Of a stretch of 64,000 nt of DNA, positions 33,364 to 41,724 are shown piece after piece. The DNA comes from SFWF01 sp045636705 (lineage in GTDB: Bacteria; Bacillota; Clostridia; Oscillospirales; Acutalibacteraceae), in NCBI GenBank assembly GCA_045636705.1, contig JAZTYA010000033.1:3219-67218 (forward strand), read 5' to 3'. Both the position numbers and the translations under genes were made by a program. Positions within the stretch are counted from its first letter, which is position 1. The number at the start of each line of letters is the position of its first letter. The notes beneath the pieces were generated by a model that saw nothing but the letters and a program-made list of their open reading frames with translations, ran no database searches and had not been told where the DNA came from.

Positions 33364-34023
33364 GTGAGAAAATTTTATAACGAATATTTCTATGTTCCCA
33401 AGCATACAAAAATACGCGAAAAAGTAATGCTTACGCGGGTTATAACGTCAGTAGCAGTTGTGGTTTTTAGCCTGCTTGCGATGAGCTTTAGTGCTTACGC
33501 TTATTTTTCTCACGATGTAACCTCGGGATTTAATACGATTAAAGCGGCAACCTTTCAAACTAAAATAGAGGTCCAAATTATTGATGAAGAGGGAGCAGTT
33601 GCAGAAAAAATAACCCCTATAACCAGCAACTATAAAATATTTAAAGTTAGCGGATTGAAGGCAGGGAAAACCTATACGGTAAGGATTACGCCTACAAAGC
33701 AAAGCTCAGCAACTACAGGGTTTGTAACGGTCACAGCAACAGGCTCTGATAAAACATACCACACACAACAGCTTGGCATTGATGAAAATGTCAAGGGTGG
33801 AAAAACCAAGGAAATGATTTTTAAACTTTTGGTAACTGATACCACCGACATTGTGTTCGAGGCGCATTGGGGCACCTCTGCCTATTATCCTAAATCTAAG
33901 GATAGCAAAAGAAAAGAAGAACTATACATTACACAAAACGAAGAAATAAAAATAATTATAAACGGCATTACAGAACATACTGAAGAAAATGTTACCGACA
34001 CAGAAAACACACCTGAATATTAG
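33364..34023 (+). CDS. SipW-dependent-type secreted protein, last gene of the cluster
   Basis: 219 residues from a GTG at 33364 behind GGGAGGTGAC. A longer basic N-terminus precedes the hydrophobic core VITSVAVVVFSLLAMSFSAY and the SipW-like AYAYFSHDVTSGFNTIKAAT. The rest is beta-rich (KIFKVSGLKAGKTYTVRITP, FVTVTATGSDKTYHTQQL) and only loosely TasA-like; it has a fibronectin-like phrase. The C-terminus is acidic and disordered. No convincing terminator follows, and the L21 leader promoter begins 80 bases downstream. Confidence 0.65.
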   Translation: MRKFYNEYFYVPKHTKIREKVMLTRVITSVAVVVFSLLAMSFSAYAYFSHDVTSGFNTIKAATFQTKIEVQIIDEEGAVAEKITPITSNYKIFKVSGLKAGKTYTVRITPTKQSSATTGFVTVTATGSDKTYHTQQLGIDENVKGGKTKEMIFKLLVTDTTDIVFEAHWGTSAYYPKSKDSKRKEELYITQNEEIKIIINGITEHTEENVTDTENTPEY

Positions 34024-34103
34024 AGATTTGTTTGTTATCCACAAAAAATCTTTAAGGGTGTGTTTTTAAAATTAAAGACGGTAAATTATTTAATAAAAAA
34101 CAC

Positions 34104-34132
34104 TTGACAGGTTGACGGCTTGTTGGTATAAT
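34104..34132 (+). promoter_or_regulatory. Perfect consensus promoter of rplU
   Basis: TTGACA, 17 bases, TATAAT, both hexamers perfect. It separates the accessory cluster from the ribosomal operon. Confidence 0.9.
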
Positions 34133-34212
34133 GGTAGAGCCGCTTATTGGGGGCTTATTAAGTTGTGTCTATCACACGCCTCACTTTAGCGAGACTTGAA
34201 TTAAGGCAGGTG
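34133..34212 (+). promoter_or_regulatory. Ribosomal protein L21 leader
   Basis: The 5' untranslated region between the promoter and rplU contains short conserved helices (GTGTGTCTATCACAC-like, CTCACTTTAGCGAG) and ends AGGCAGGTGCC just before the start codon. Its position and stems match the L21 leader of Firmicutes, through which L21 represses its own operon. Stem limits are approximate. Confidence 0.7.
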
Positions 34213-34220
34213 CCAAAAAA

Positions 34221-34529
34221 ATGTATGCTATTATTGAAACAGGCGGAAAGCAGTATCGCGTAGAACAAGGTGATTTTATCTACGTTGAAAAGCTTGATGC
34301 AGAAGAAAATGCTGAAGTTGTTTTTGACAAGGTTATCGCCGTTAAAAAGACTTCTGCCCTCAAACTCGGTAAGCCCTATGTTAAGGATGCTGCTGTTAAG
34401 GGAACCGTTGTAAAGAACGGTAAAGGCAAGAAGATTACAGTCTTCACCTACAAGCCCAAGAAGGGTTCTTCACGCAAGATGGGTCACAGACAGCCCTATA
34501 CCAAGGTACAGATTACCGAAATTATTTAA
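34221..34529 (+). CDS. rplU: 50S ribosomal protein L21
   Basis: 102 residues starting MYAIIETGGKQYRVEQGDF and containing the signature KKGSSRKMGHRQPYTKVQI. It binds 23S rRNA. First gene of the L21-Prp-L27 operon, downstream of its autoregulatory leader. Confidence 0.98.
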   Translation: MYAIIETGGKQYRVEQGDFIYVEKLDAEENAEVVFDKVIAVKKTSALKLGKPYVKDAAVKGTVVKNGKGKKITVFTYKPKKGSSRKMGHRQPYTKVQITEII

Positions 34530-34531
34530 TT

Positions 34532-34834
34532 ATGACTTGTGTTAAACTGTCTAAGAACGGATTTTCCGTAAACGGACATTGTACAGTCGATGCGGATGAT
34601 GAGCAGGGACGTCAGGTCTGTGCTGCGGTATCTTCAGCAGCGTATATGGCCGCAAATACAATAATCGAGGTTATTGGCGATAAGGTTAAATCTGATGTGT
34701 CAGATGCGAAAATGACCATTGAGGTTCTTAACCCGTCAGAGGAAACCTTGGTTGTCCTGGAAGGCTTTAAAATTCATCTGCAACAGATGGCAGAGCAGTT
34801 TCCAAACTGCATAAAAGTTTATTTGGAGGTGTAA
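34532..34834 (+). CDS. prp: Ribosomal-processing cysteine protease Prp
   Basis: 100 residues. Prp removes the N-terminal extension of L27 in Firmicutes and relatives. The catalytic His is in NGHCTVD (His16) and the Cys in QVCAAVSSA (Cys30); this spacing is two residues longer than in the better-known family members. The position between rplU and rpmA is diagnostic, and the L27 encoded next door carries the matching cleavage site. Confidence 0.93.
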   Translation: MTCVKLSKNGFSVNGHCTVDADDEQGRQVCAAVSSAAYMAANTIIEVIGDKVKSDVSDAKMTIEVLNPSEETLVVLEGFKIHLQQMAEQFPNCIKVYLEV

Positions 34835-34836
34835 TA

Positions 34837-35121
34837 ATGTTAAAGATTAACATTCAGTTATTTGCTCATAAAAAGGGAGTAGGTTCAACAAAGAACGGTC
34901 GTGACAGTGAGTCTAAGCGTCTTGGCGTTAAGCGTGCTGACGGTCAGTTTGTTTTAGCTGGTAACATCCTCGTTCGCCAGAGAGGAACTCATATTCATCC
35001 CGGCAACAATGTTGGCAAGGGTTCTGACGATACCTTATTTGCTCTTATCGACGGTAAGGTTAAGTTTGAGCGCGTAGGTCGTGACCGCAAGCAGGTTAGC
35101 ATTTACGCTGTTGAACAATAA
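34837..35121 (+). CDS. rpmA: 50S ribosomal protein L27 with cleavable N-terminus
   Basis: 94 residues. It begins MLKINIQLFAHKKGVGSTKN: the first nine or ten residues are the extension cut by Prp before the conserved AHKKG, which must be exposed for L27 to reach the peptidyl transferase centre. RGTHIHPGNNVGKG is the L27 signature. Ends the operon; a terminator follows 10 bases later. Confidence 0.98.
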   Translation: MLKINIQLFAHKKGVGSTKNGRDSESKRLGVKRADGQFVLAGNILVRQRGTHIHPGNNVGKGSDDTLFALIDGKVKFERVGRDRKQVSIYAVEQ

Positions 35122-35131
35122 AATGTCTTTT

Positions 35132-35162
35132 AAACCCGACTTTTTTGTCGGGTTTAATTTTT
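35132..35162 (+). terminator. Terminator after rpmA
   Basis: AAACCCGAC-TTTTTT-GTCGGGTTT then AATTTTT: a 9-bp stem and U-rich tail. Confidence 0.9.
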
Positions 35163-35178
35163 AGAACGGAGAAAATCA

Positions 35179-36456
35179 ATGTTTGTTGATATTGCAAAAA
35201 TTAGTCTGAAGGCAGGTAACGGCGGCGACGGTGCAGTTTCTTTTCACAGAGAAAAGTACGTTGCGGCAGGCGGACCTGACGGTGGTGACGGAGGTAGAGG
35301 CGGCAATATAGTTTTTGTTGCCGACGATAACCTATCAACCCTTGCAGACTTCAGATATAAAAGGTCCTATAAGGCTGATGACGGCATGCCCGGTGGAGCA
35401 TCAAGATGCACCGGAAAAAGCGCAAAAGACCTAATTATTAAGGTACCAAGAGGTACTCTTATTAAGGACCAGGAAACAAACCGAATAATTGCTGATATAT
35501 CTTCTGACGAGCCTACCATTGTTGCAAAAGGTGGTAATGGCGGTTGGGGTAATATGCATTTTGCTTCATCCACAAGACAAATTCCAAGGTTTTCAAAGCC
35601 TGGAAATCCCGGCGAAGAGTTAGAGGTTACCCTTGAGTTAAAACTTCTTGCTGACGTTGGATTAATCGGATTCCCTAACGTTGGAAAATCAACCTTGGTT
35701 TCGGTTGTAAGCGAGGCTAAGCCTAAAATTGCTAATTATCATTTTACCACGCTAACACCAGTGCTCGGCGTTGTAAGAATGGGCGAAGGTTCTTCCTTTG
35801 TTATGGCAGATATACCCGGTCTTATTGAGGGCGCGGGAGAGGGAATAGGCCTTGGTCATGAGTTTTTGCGTCACGTTGAGCGTTGCAGACTACTGCTTCA
35901 CGTTATAGACGCTTCGGGTAGCGAGGGCAGAGACCCTGTCGAAGATTTTAACGCTATAAATAAGGAACTTGAGGTTTTCAATAAAGAGTTAACGACAAGA
36001 CCGCAAATTGTTGTTGCAAACAAATGCGATTTAACCGAAGATGAAGAAATAGAAAAGTTAAAAGACTATTTTAACGGTCTGGGTTATGCGTTTTTTCCAA
36101 TAATGGCTCCCATTAAAGAGGGAACTCAGGAGCTTATAAACTTTGTTGCGGCGGAGCTTGCAAAACTTCCTGCAATTAAGGTGTATGAGCCTGACCCAAT
36201 GCCTATAGAAGACCTTACGGTTGCCTCGAATAAGCGCACCTTCACGGTTCGTGAAGAGGGTGGAGTTTACTTTGTTGAAGATGCTCCTTGGCTTCTTAAA
36301 ATTATGGAAACCATTAATCCTGAGGATTATGAGTCACTTCAGTATTTTGAAAGAACACTCCAACAAACAGGTATCATTAAAGCACTTGTTAAAGCCGGTG
36401 TTACAGACGGAGATACTGTTTGTGTTTATGACTTTGAATTTGACTTTGTGTCGTAG
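35179..36456 (+). CDS. obgE: GTPase Obg
   Basis: Ribosome-associated GTPase needed for 50S assembly. The glycine-rich Obg fold (about 1-158: FVDIAKISLKAGNGGDGAVS, GGPDGGDGGRGGNI) precedes a G domain with GFPNVGKSTLVS, ADIPGLIEGAGEGIGLGHEF and NKCD; the C-terminal OCT domain (about 345-425) is of the Firmicutes type. 425 residues, full length. RBS ACGGAG upstream. Confidence 0.97.
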   Translation: MFVDIAKISLKAGNGGDGAVSFHREKYVAAGGPDGGDGGRGGNIVFVADDNLSTLADFRYKRSYKADDGMPGGASRCTGKSAKDLIIKVPRGTLIKDQETNRIIADISSDEPTIVAKGGNGGWGNMHFASSTRQIPRFSKPGNPGEELEVTLELKLLADVGLIGFPNVGKSTLVSVVSEAKPKIANYHFTTLTPVLGVVRMGEGSSFVMADIPGLIEGAGEGIGLGHEFLRHVERCRLLLHVIDASGSEGRDPVEDFNAINKELEVFNKELTTRPQIVVANKCDLTEDEEIEKLKDYFNGLGYAFFPIMAPIKEGTQELINFVAAELAKLPAIKVYEPDPMPIEDLTVASNKRTFTVREEGGVYFVEDAPWLLKIMETINPEDYESLQYFERTLQQTGIIKALVKAGVTDGDTVCVYDFEFDFVS

Positions 36457-36465
36457 GGTGATTAT

Positions 36466-36846
36466 ATGGATATAAATTCACTAAGCCCGTTAACCTTTTC
36501 CTTTGTGGGCGACGTTTATTTTAGTCTGCTTGTAAGAACTAAACTTGCCGAGGTAAACAGACCTGTAAGTCAACTGCATTCGGCTTCGGTAAAACTCGTT
36601 AATGCTAAAGCGCAGGCAGAAGCCTTTAAAGTGATTGAAAATGACCTTACCGAAAAGGAAATGTCAATTTATAAAAGGGGCAGAAACGCCAAAGTTGGCT
36701 CTGTGCCTAAAAATGCATCCTCTTCTGATTATCATTCGGCTACGGGGTTTGAGGCGTTATTTGGATATTTGCACCTTTCAGGCGAAAACAAAAGGGCAGA
36801 AGAACTTTTTAATAAACTATGGGACAATTTTTCGGATATACTATAA
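36466..36846 (+). CDS. mrnC: Mini-ribonuclease III
   Basis: 126 residues: an RNase III catalytic domain without a dsRNA-binding domain, which matures 23S rRNA in Firmicutes. Family positions are visible in LSPLTFSFVGDVYFSLLVR (the acidic Asp in GD), YKRGRNAKVGSVPKNAS and ATGFEALFGYLHL (the second acidic site). It lies next to obgE rather than cysS, its usual partner. Confidence 0.9.
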   Translation: MDINSLSPLTFSFVGDVYFSLLVRTKLAEVNRPVSQLHSASVKLVNAKAQAEAFKVIENDLTEKEMSIYKRGRNAKVGSVPKNASSSDYHSATGFEALFGYLHLSGENKRAEELFNKLWDNFSDIL

Positions 36847-36859
36847 TTGGGTGGTATGT

Positions 36860-37711
36860 TTGAAAAATGTCAAGTTTAAAGAATTAATATTAGACGTTTT
36901 AGTAATAGCAACAGGGTGTGTCGCATACTCTGTTGCTGTTGTGCTTTTTTTAGAACCTGCAAAAATATCTCCCGGAGGAATAACCGGTATAGCATCTTTT
37001 TTAAGCTATGCCTTTAGTTTTCCTACGGGAGTTACTGTTTTTATATTAAATATTCCAATACTGATAGCGGGATTTTTCTCCTTTGGCGGAAAATTTATTA
37101 TTAAAACGGTAATAGGCGTTTCTCTAAGCTCTTTTCTAATCGATATAATTAAAGCGACCTTTCCTTCCTTTGAGGGAGATACGATAATATGCGCAATTTT
37201 TGGCGGCATCCTTGCAGGAATAGGCTTAAGCCTTGTAATGCTTAGAGGCGCTACTACAGGCGGAATTGATATTATTATCAGAATATTTAACAGAAAATAT
37301 CAAAACATTTCTATCGGTAAATTTTATCTTTATTTCGATGGTTTTATAGTTATAATGTCGGCGTTTGTATATAGAGATATTCAAGCGGCGCTTTATACAA
37401 TGCTTGCAATTTTTCTCTCTTCCAGAATTATAGATATCGTTCTTTACGGTAACAACGCTTGTAGGCTTTTCTTTATAATTACAGGCGAACCGCAAAAGCT
37501 TGAACAAAAAATATTAAGTGAACTTAAACGCGGAGTTACCGAAATAAATGTTGTAGGCGGTTTTTCAGGAGGACAAAAGACACTTCTTATGTGCGTCGTC
37601 AGAAACAGTGAATTTACGGCGCTAAAAAAGATGATAGACAGCAGCGATAAAGAGGCTTTTTATTTCATTACAAACGTCTCAGATATCTACGGAAAAGGCT
37701 TTTATAAATAG
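36860..37711 (+). CDS. YitT-family membrane protein
   Basis: 283 residues from a TTG at 36860 behind GGGTGG; a GTG at 36851 is an alternative. Five or so transmembrane segments (VLVIATGCVAYSVAVVLF, VTVFILNIPILIAGFF and others) form the YitT_membrane part, with the family's ISPGGITGIA near the start and ATTGGIDIIIRI in the middle. The last 80 residues are a soluble DUF2179-type domain. Substrate unknown. The long upstream extension of the frame overlaps mrnC and is not coding. Confidence 0.88.
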   Translation: MKNVKFKELILDVLVIATGCVAYSVAVVLFLEPAKISPGGITGIASFLSYAFSFPTGVTVFILNIPILIAGFFSFGGKFIIKTVIGVSLSSFLIDIIKATFPSFEGDTIICAIFGGILAGIGLSLVMLRGATTGGIDIIIRIFNRKYQNISIGKFYLYFDGFIVIMSAFVYRDIQAALYTMLAIFLSSRIIDIVLYGNNACRLFFIITGEPQKLEQKILSELKRGVTEINVVGGFSGGQKTLLMCVVRNSEFTALKKMIDSSDKEAFYFITNVSDIYGKGFYK

Positions 37712-37722
37712 CCATAAAAGAC

Positions 37723-37750
37723 TTGCTTTTTAAGACCTTGATGTTATAAT
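37723..37750 (+). promoter_or_regulatory. Probable promoter of dut
   Basis: TTGCTT, 16 bases, TATAAT, ending 38 bases before the dut ATG. Confidence 0.6.
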
Positions 37751-37788
37751 AAATATATAATAAATCCTTAGAATACAGGAGAAAAATA

Positions 37789-38223
37789 ATGAAATTAAAG
37801 ATTTTAAAATTAAACGAAAAAGCGGTTATGCCCTCATACGGCTCTGCTTGCGCTGCAGGAGCAGACCTTTATTCTTGTGAAGAGGAAATTTCCTTTGCTC
37901 CGGGAGAAACACGACTTGTTCACACGGGAATTGCTATGGAAATACCTGACGGTTATGTAGGCCTTATATATGCTCGTAGCGGTATTGCTACAAAGAGGGG
38001 TCTTGCTCCTGCTAACAAGGTTGGAGTAATTGATTCTGATTATCGTGGCGAAATAATGGTCGCTTTACATAACCATTCTGAAAATATTAGTAAAATCGAT
38101 GCGGGCGAGAGAATTGCTCAAATCGTTATAGCACCTTATATCAAGGCCGATTTTATTGAAGCGGATGAGCTTGACACAACCGAACGAGGCGAAGGTGGAT
38201 TTGGCTCAACCGGAACGAAGTAA
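37789..38223 (+). CDS. dut: Deoxyuridine triphosphate nucleotidohydrolase
   Basis: Hydrolyses dUTP to dUMP, keeping uracil out of DNA. The five trimeric dUTPase motifs are present: SACAAGADLYS, YARSGIATKRGL, VGVIDSDYRGEI, GERIAQIVIAP and the glycine-rich C-terminal RGEGGFGSTGTK. 144 residues, full length. Confidence 0.97.
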   Translation: MKLKILKLNEKAVMPSYGSACAAGADLYSCEEEISFAPGETRLVHTGIAMEIPDGYVGLIYARSGIATKRGLAPANKVGVIDSDYRGEIMVALHNHSENISKIDAGERIAQIVIAPYIKADFIEADELDTTERGEGGFGSTGTK

Positions 38224-38244
38224 ACTGTACTGGAGTGTTTTTTA

Positions 38245-39429
38245 GTGAAAAATTATTTATATCCTGCAAAGATTCTTTTGCCTAAATCTGATTTTCAAAA
38301 GTGGGCAGTTATTGCCTGCGACCAATATACCTCAGACCCTGAATATTGGCGCGACGTTGAGGCAATAGTTGGAGATGCGCCTTCAACACTTAATATGGTT
38401 TTGCCTGAAATTTATCTGGCCGAAACCGATGAAAGAATCAAGTCGATAAATGCTACTATGAAGTCGTATTTAGAAACTGATAAGTTTACCGAAGCAGATA
38501 ATGCTATGATTTATCTTGAAAGAGAGCTCTCTGTAGGCGGTAAAAGGCGTGGTCTTGTCGGCGTAGTGGACCTTGAAACCTACGACTATAGAAAGGGAAC
38601 AAAGGCTTTAATCCGTGCGACCGAGGAAACCGTTGCAGAAAGAATTCCGCCTAGAGTTAAAATCCGCAAGGATGCGCCGCTAGAGTTTCCACATGTTCTT
38701 TTGTTTATAGACGACCCGAATGACACCGTTTTAGGCAGTCTTGAGGAAAAGAAAACAGCAATGAACAAGGCTTATGACTTTGACCTTATGAAAAATTCGG
38801 GACATATTGAAGGTTATTTTGTTGACTCCTCGGAGTTTGATAACATCAATTCAAAACTTGAAGCCTTAGTTAAGGACGGTCTTTTGTTTGCTGTAGGCGA
38901 CGGCAACCATTCACTTGCAACCGCAAAGGAATGCCACAACCTAAACGGCACTGAAAATTCTCGTTATGCCTTGGTTGAAATTGTAAACATCCACGAAAAA
39001 GCTATAGAATTTGAGCCTATTTACAGGGTTCTTTTCGGTGTTAATAGGGAAGAACTACTTTCTTCAATGAAGTCATATTTAACCGAGTGCGATAAAAATC
39101 AGGGCCACACCTTTGAGGTAGTAAGTGACAAGGATAGCTTTGATATCACCTTTAAACCAATCTCAAAGCTTCCTGTTGGAACACTTCAAACCTTCCTTGA
39201 TGATTACCTAAAATCACACAAAGAGGTTGAAATCGATTATATTCACGGCATCGAGGCTACTAAAAAGTTGTGCGAAAAGCCAAATACAGTAGGTTTTATC
39301 TTTGACGGAATGAGAAAAGATGAACTTTTTGATGCGGTAATTGAGGACGGCTCATTGCCTAGAAAAACCTTCTCTATGGGTCATGCTGATGACAAGAGAT
39401 TTTATATCGAGGGAAGAAAAATAAAGTGA
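38245..39429 (+). CDS. DUF1015 family protein
   Basis: 394 residues from a GTG with CTGGAG upstream. It has the family's YPAKILLPKSDFQKWAVIAC and CDQYTSDPEYW near the N-terminus and DGNHSLATAK (a conserved DGNHR-like motif) near residue 215. Some relatives (SerK, SbnI) are free-serine kinases, but this family is broad and the activity here is unproven. It overlaps the next gene by 4 bases (GTGA). Confidence 0.85.
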   Translation: MKNYLYPAKILLPKSDFQKWAVIACDQYTSDPEYWRDVEAIVGDAPSTLNMVLPEIYLAETDERIKSINATMKSYLETDKFTEADNAMIYLERELSVGGKRRGLVGVVDLETYDYRKGTKALIRATEETVAERIPPRVKIRKDAPLEFPHVLLFIDDPNDTVLGSLEEKKTAMNKAYDFDLMKNSGHIEGYFVDSSEFDNINSKLEALVKDGLLFAVGDGNHSLATAKECHNLNGTENSRYALVEIVNIHEKAIEFEPIYRVLFGVNREELLSSMKSYLTECDKNQGHTFEVVSDKDSFDITFKPISKLPVGTLQTFLDDYLKSHKEVEIDYIHGIEATKKLCEKPNTVGFIFDGMRKDELFDAVIEDGSLPRKTFSMGHADDKRFYIEGRKIK

Positions 39430-40058
39430 TAGAAGTGCTTTATAAGGATAGGGATATCTTGGTTTGTATAAAGCCTGAAGGCTTGCTTTCGGCGAAGGAT
39501 ACTTCGGGTAAAGCTAATATGGAAGACACCTTAAAAACCGAAAACAATCTTACCGAAATATATCCTATACATAGGCTTGACCGCGAGGTAGAGGGCGTAA
39601 TGGTTTATGCTTTAAATAAACCTACTGCCGCTAGCCTTTCGCGTGATATTTCCGACCATTCTGTTTTTATTAAAAAATATTTAGCAGTAGTAAACGGGTG
39701 TCCTGAAAAGGTAAGCGACATACTCGAAGACCTGCTTTTTAAAGACTCCTCTAAAAACAAGTCCTATGTCGTTAAAAGGGAACGAAGGGGCGTAAAAAAA
39801 GCCAAACTCGAATATACGTTAGTTGCTACAGATAAAGAAAAAAGCCTATTAAGTATAAGGCTTTTTACCGGTAGAACACATCAGATACGAGTTCAGCTTT
39901 CACATAGAAATATGTCTATTTTTGGGGATAAAAAATACGGCGGTAAGCCGTATCAAAAATTAGCGCTCTTTTGTGAAAGCCTATCCTTTATTCATCCAAC
40001 AAAAAAGGAAAGGATGACCTTCACAAAAAAACCTGAAAATTCAATTTTTATCTTTTAA
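39426..40058 (+). CDS. RluA-family pseudouridine synthase
   Basis: 210 residues. The catalytic Asp is Asp52 in HRLDREVEG, and GRTHQIRVQLSHRNMSIFGD is the second family motif. It is short and lacks an S4 domain, as in the RluA/TruC subgroup, so the target uridine cannot be assigned. Starts with GTG inside the DUF1015 stop. Its 3' end overlaps the converging fumarase gene by 11 bases. Confidence 0.88.
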   Translation: MIEVLYKDRDILVCIKPEGLLSAKDTSGKANMEDTLKTENNLTEIYPIHRLDREVEGVMVYALNKPTAASLSRDISDHSVFIKKYLAVVNGCPEKVSDILEDLLFKDSSKNKSYVVKRERRGVKKAKLEYTLVATDKEKSLLSIRLFTGRTHQIRVQLSHRNMSIFGDKKYGGKPYQKLALFCESLSFIHPTKKERMTFTKKPENSIFIF

Positions 40059-40578
40059 ACAAATTTCCTCCTTTGCAGTCAACACCGCAAAACAGGGGGA
40101 AATTTTTTAATTCCAATTTTTTTATAGATTCACAACCAAGGTCATCAAATGCAATAACCTCAGAAGAGATAATAGATGAAGCGGCAAGGGCGCCTGCGCC
40201 TCCTATAGCGCAAAGATAAACCGCCTTGTTGTCACAAATGGCTTGGCAAACGTTATCTCCTAATTGCCCCTTACCGATAATTCCTTTAAGACCTAAAGCA
40301 AGAAGGAGGGGAGAATAAGAGTCCATTCTTGAGGAGGTTGTAGGTCCGCAACTTCCAATAGGAAGATTTTTGGGAGCGGGGGTGGGTCCTGCGTAATATA
40401 TTACCGCATTTTTTAGGTCAAAGGGAAGCTTTTCACCCTTATCAATAAGCTCAACAAGCCTTTTATGAGCGGCATCACGAGCAGTATAAACGGTACCTGA
40501 AAGCAAAACTTTATCGCCTGCAGAAATTTCGTCTATAATACTCGAAAGATTTAGAGTATTAACCTTAAACTCTTTCAT
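40048..40578 (-). CDS. Class I fumarase / tartrate dehydratase beta subunit, unaccompanied
   Basis: 176 residues matching the C-terminal (beta) domain of iron-sulfur fumarases: GDKVLLSGTVYTARDAAHKR, GPTPAPKNLPIGSCGPTTSS and GIIGKGQLGD. This subunit normally pairs with an alpha subunit carrying the [4Fe-4S] cluster, but no alpha gene is adjacent. ATG at 40578; the in-frame region back to 40635 overlaps the upstream gene. It follows the DivIVA-like gene by 1 base. Confidence 0.9.
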   Translation of the reverse strand: MKEFKVNTLNLSSIIDEISAGDKVLLSGTVYTARDAAHKRLVELIDKGEKLPFDLKNAVIYYAGPTPAPKNLPIGSCGPTTSSRMDSYSPLLLALGLKGIIGKGQLGDNVCQAICDNKAVYLCAIGGAGALAASSIISSEVIAFDDLGCESIKKLELKNFPLFCGVDCKGGNLFKR

Positions 40579-40579
40579 A

Positions 40580-41146
40580 TTAGCCAAGTTTTTGATAAAT
40601 CTCTGCAAATTCAGCGCTAACCTTAACCTGTTCATCTGTGTTCTTGTTAAGGGTGTCTTTTGCAGAGTCTAAAGAACTGTTTAAACCTTCAAGTTCCTTA
40701 ATAAACTCATCAGCAGAGGAGACAAGGCGAGCCTTAATTTCAGAAAGCGCATCTTGTGTTAAAAGGATGTTTTCAAGATTCTTAGAAGTCTCATTGCTAA
40801 TTGCAACAGAACTTTCGTGTGCTTTATCAAGAATAGTCTTAGCACTTGTCTTAGAAACAAGGTATAACTTGCCTATTTTTTCTGCGGTATGATTGATGCT
40901 TTCAGCTTGCGCTTCAAATTCATCGAGTCTTACCTTCATAGTAGCATTGTCTTTTAAAAGAGACTCGTTTTGCTTTGTAGCAGATTCGAGTTCAGCTGTT
41001 ACTTTTTCAAGAGAAGCCTTTAATTGAGCAATTTCTGTGGAAGCTTTTTCTTGTGCCGATTTCATATCAAAATCTTTTTTATGCACGTATTTTAATACGT
41101 CATCACGATTAAAGCCTAAAAATGCAGTTCTGAATTCGGTTGCCAT
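40580..41146 (-). CDS. DivIVA-like coiled-coil protein
   Basis: 188 residues. The start (FRTAFLGFNRDDVLKYVHKK) resembles the membrane-binding segment of DivIVA/GpsB proteins; the rest is almost all coiled coil (about 25-85 and 130-185). Such proteins mark curved membrane at poles or septa. It is shorter and less conserved than classical DivIVA, so the precise role is uncertain. Promoter must lie in the AT-rich 41147-41328 gap, divergent from nusB. Confidence 0.65.
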   Translation of the reverse strand: MATEFRTAFLGFNRDDVLKYVHKKDFDMKSAQEKASTEIAQLKASLEKVTAELESATKQNESLLKDNATMKVRLDEFEAQAESINHTAEKIGKLYLVSKTSAKTILDKAHESSVAISNETSKNLENILLTQDALSEIKARLVSSADEFIKELEGLNSSLDSAKDTLNKNTDEQVKVSAEFAEIYQKLG

Positions 41147-41328
41147 TTTTCCACCTCTATCATAATATTAGTTCAAATATTATAACAGAAATATAGACAT
41201 TTTACAACAAAAATTTAAAATACCCTTAAAAACTCTAAAAATAATGAATATTTTTTTGCATATTTGCTTGAAAAATGCATAGAAATATTATATTATATAT
41301 TATGTATAAATATATATTGAGGTGTTTT

Positions 41329-41724
41329 ATGACTAGAACAGAAGCAAGAGAACAGGCATTTATTCTTGTCTTTCAAAATGGTTTTAAAAATGAGTCTTTT
41401 GAGGAGCTTTTGGAGATAGCTACTGACAGTGGCATTTACATAAGTGACGAATATTGCGAAGAGCTTGTTAAGACCGTTATTGATAATTCTGATGAGATAA
41501 ATAATAAAATTAGCGAGCACCTAAAGGGTTGGCAGTTTGACCGCATTTCTCGCGTTGCTCAGGCAAGCTTGAAGGTTGCGGTTGCCGAGATGCTCTACTT
41601 TAGCGATATACCACACGGCGTATCAATAAACGAGGCGGTAGAACTTACAAAGAAATATTCAACCAAGGAAGATGCAAGCTTCGTAAATGGCCTTTTAGGA
41701 ACATTGTCAAGAAAGAGTGAGTAA
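41329..41724 (+). CDS. nusB: Transcription antitermination factor NusB
   Basis: 131 residues, MTRTEAREQAFILVFQ at the start and the signature WQFDRISRVAQASLKVAVAE near the middle. NusB works with NusE on boxA RNA in rRNA transcription. I chose the ATG at 41329 behind TTGAGGTG; the frame reaches back to 41275 through AT-rich sequence. Overlaps xseA by 8 bases. Confidence 0.95.
   Translation: MTRTEAREQAFILVFQNGFKNESFEELLEIATDSGIYISDEYCEELVKTVIDNSDEINNKISEHLKGWQFDRISRVAQASLKVAVAEMLYFSDIPHGVSINEAVELTKKYSTKEDASFVNGLLGTLSRKSE

Noticed and set aside
36635..36859. Longer start for the YitT-like gene
   Set aside because: The extension overlaps mrnC in another frame and has no transmembrane or family resemblance; the TTG at 36860 has an RBS.
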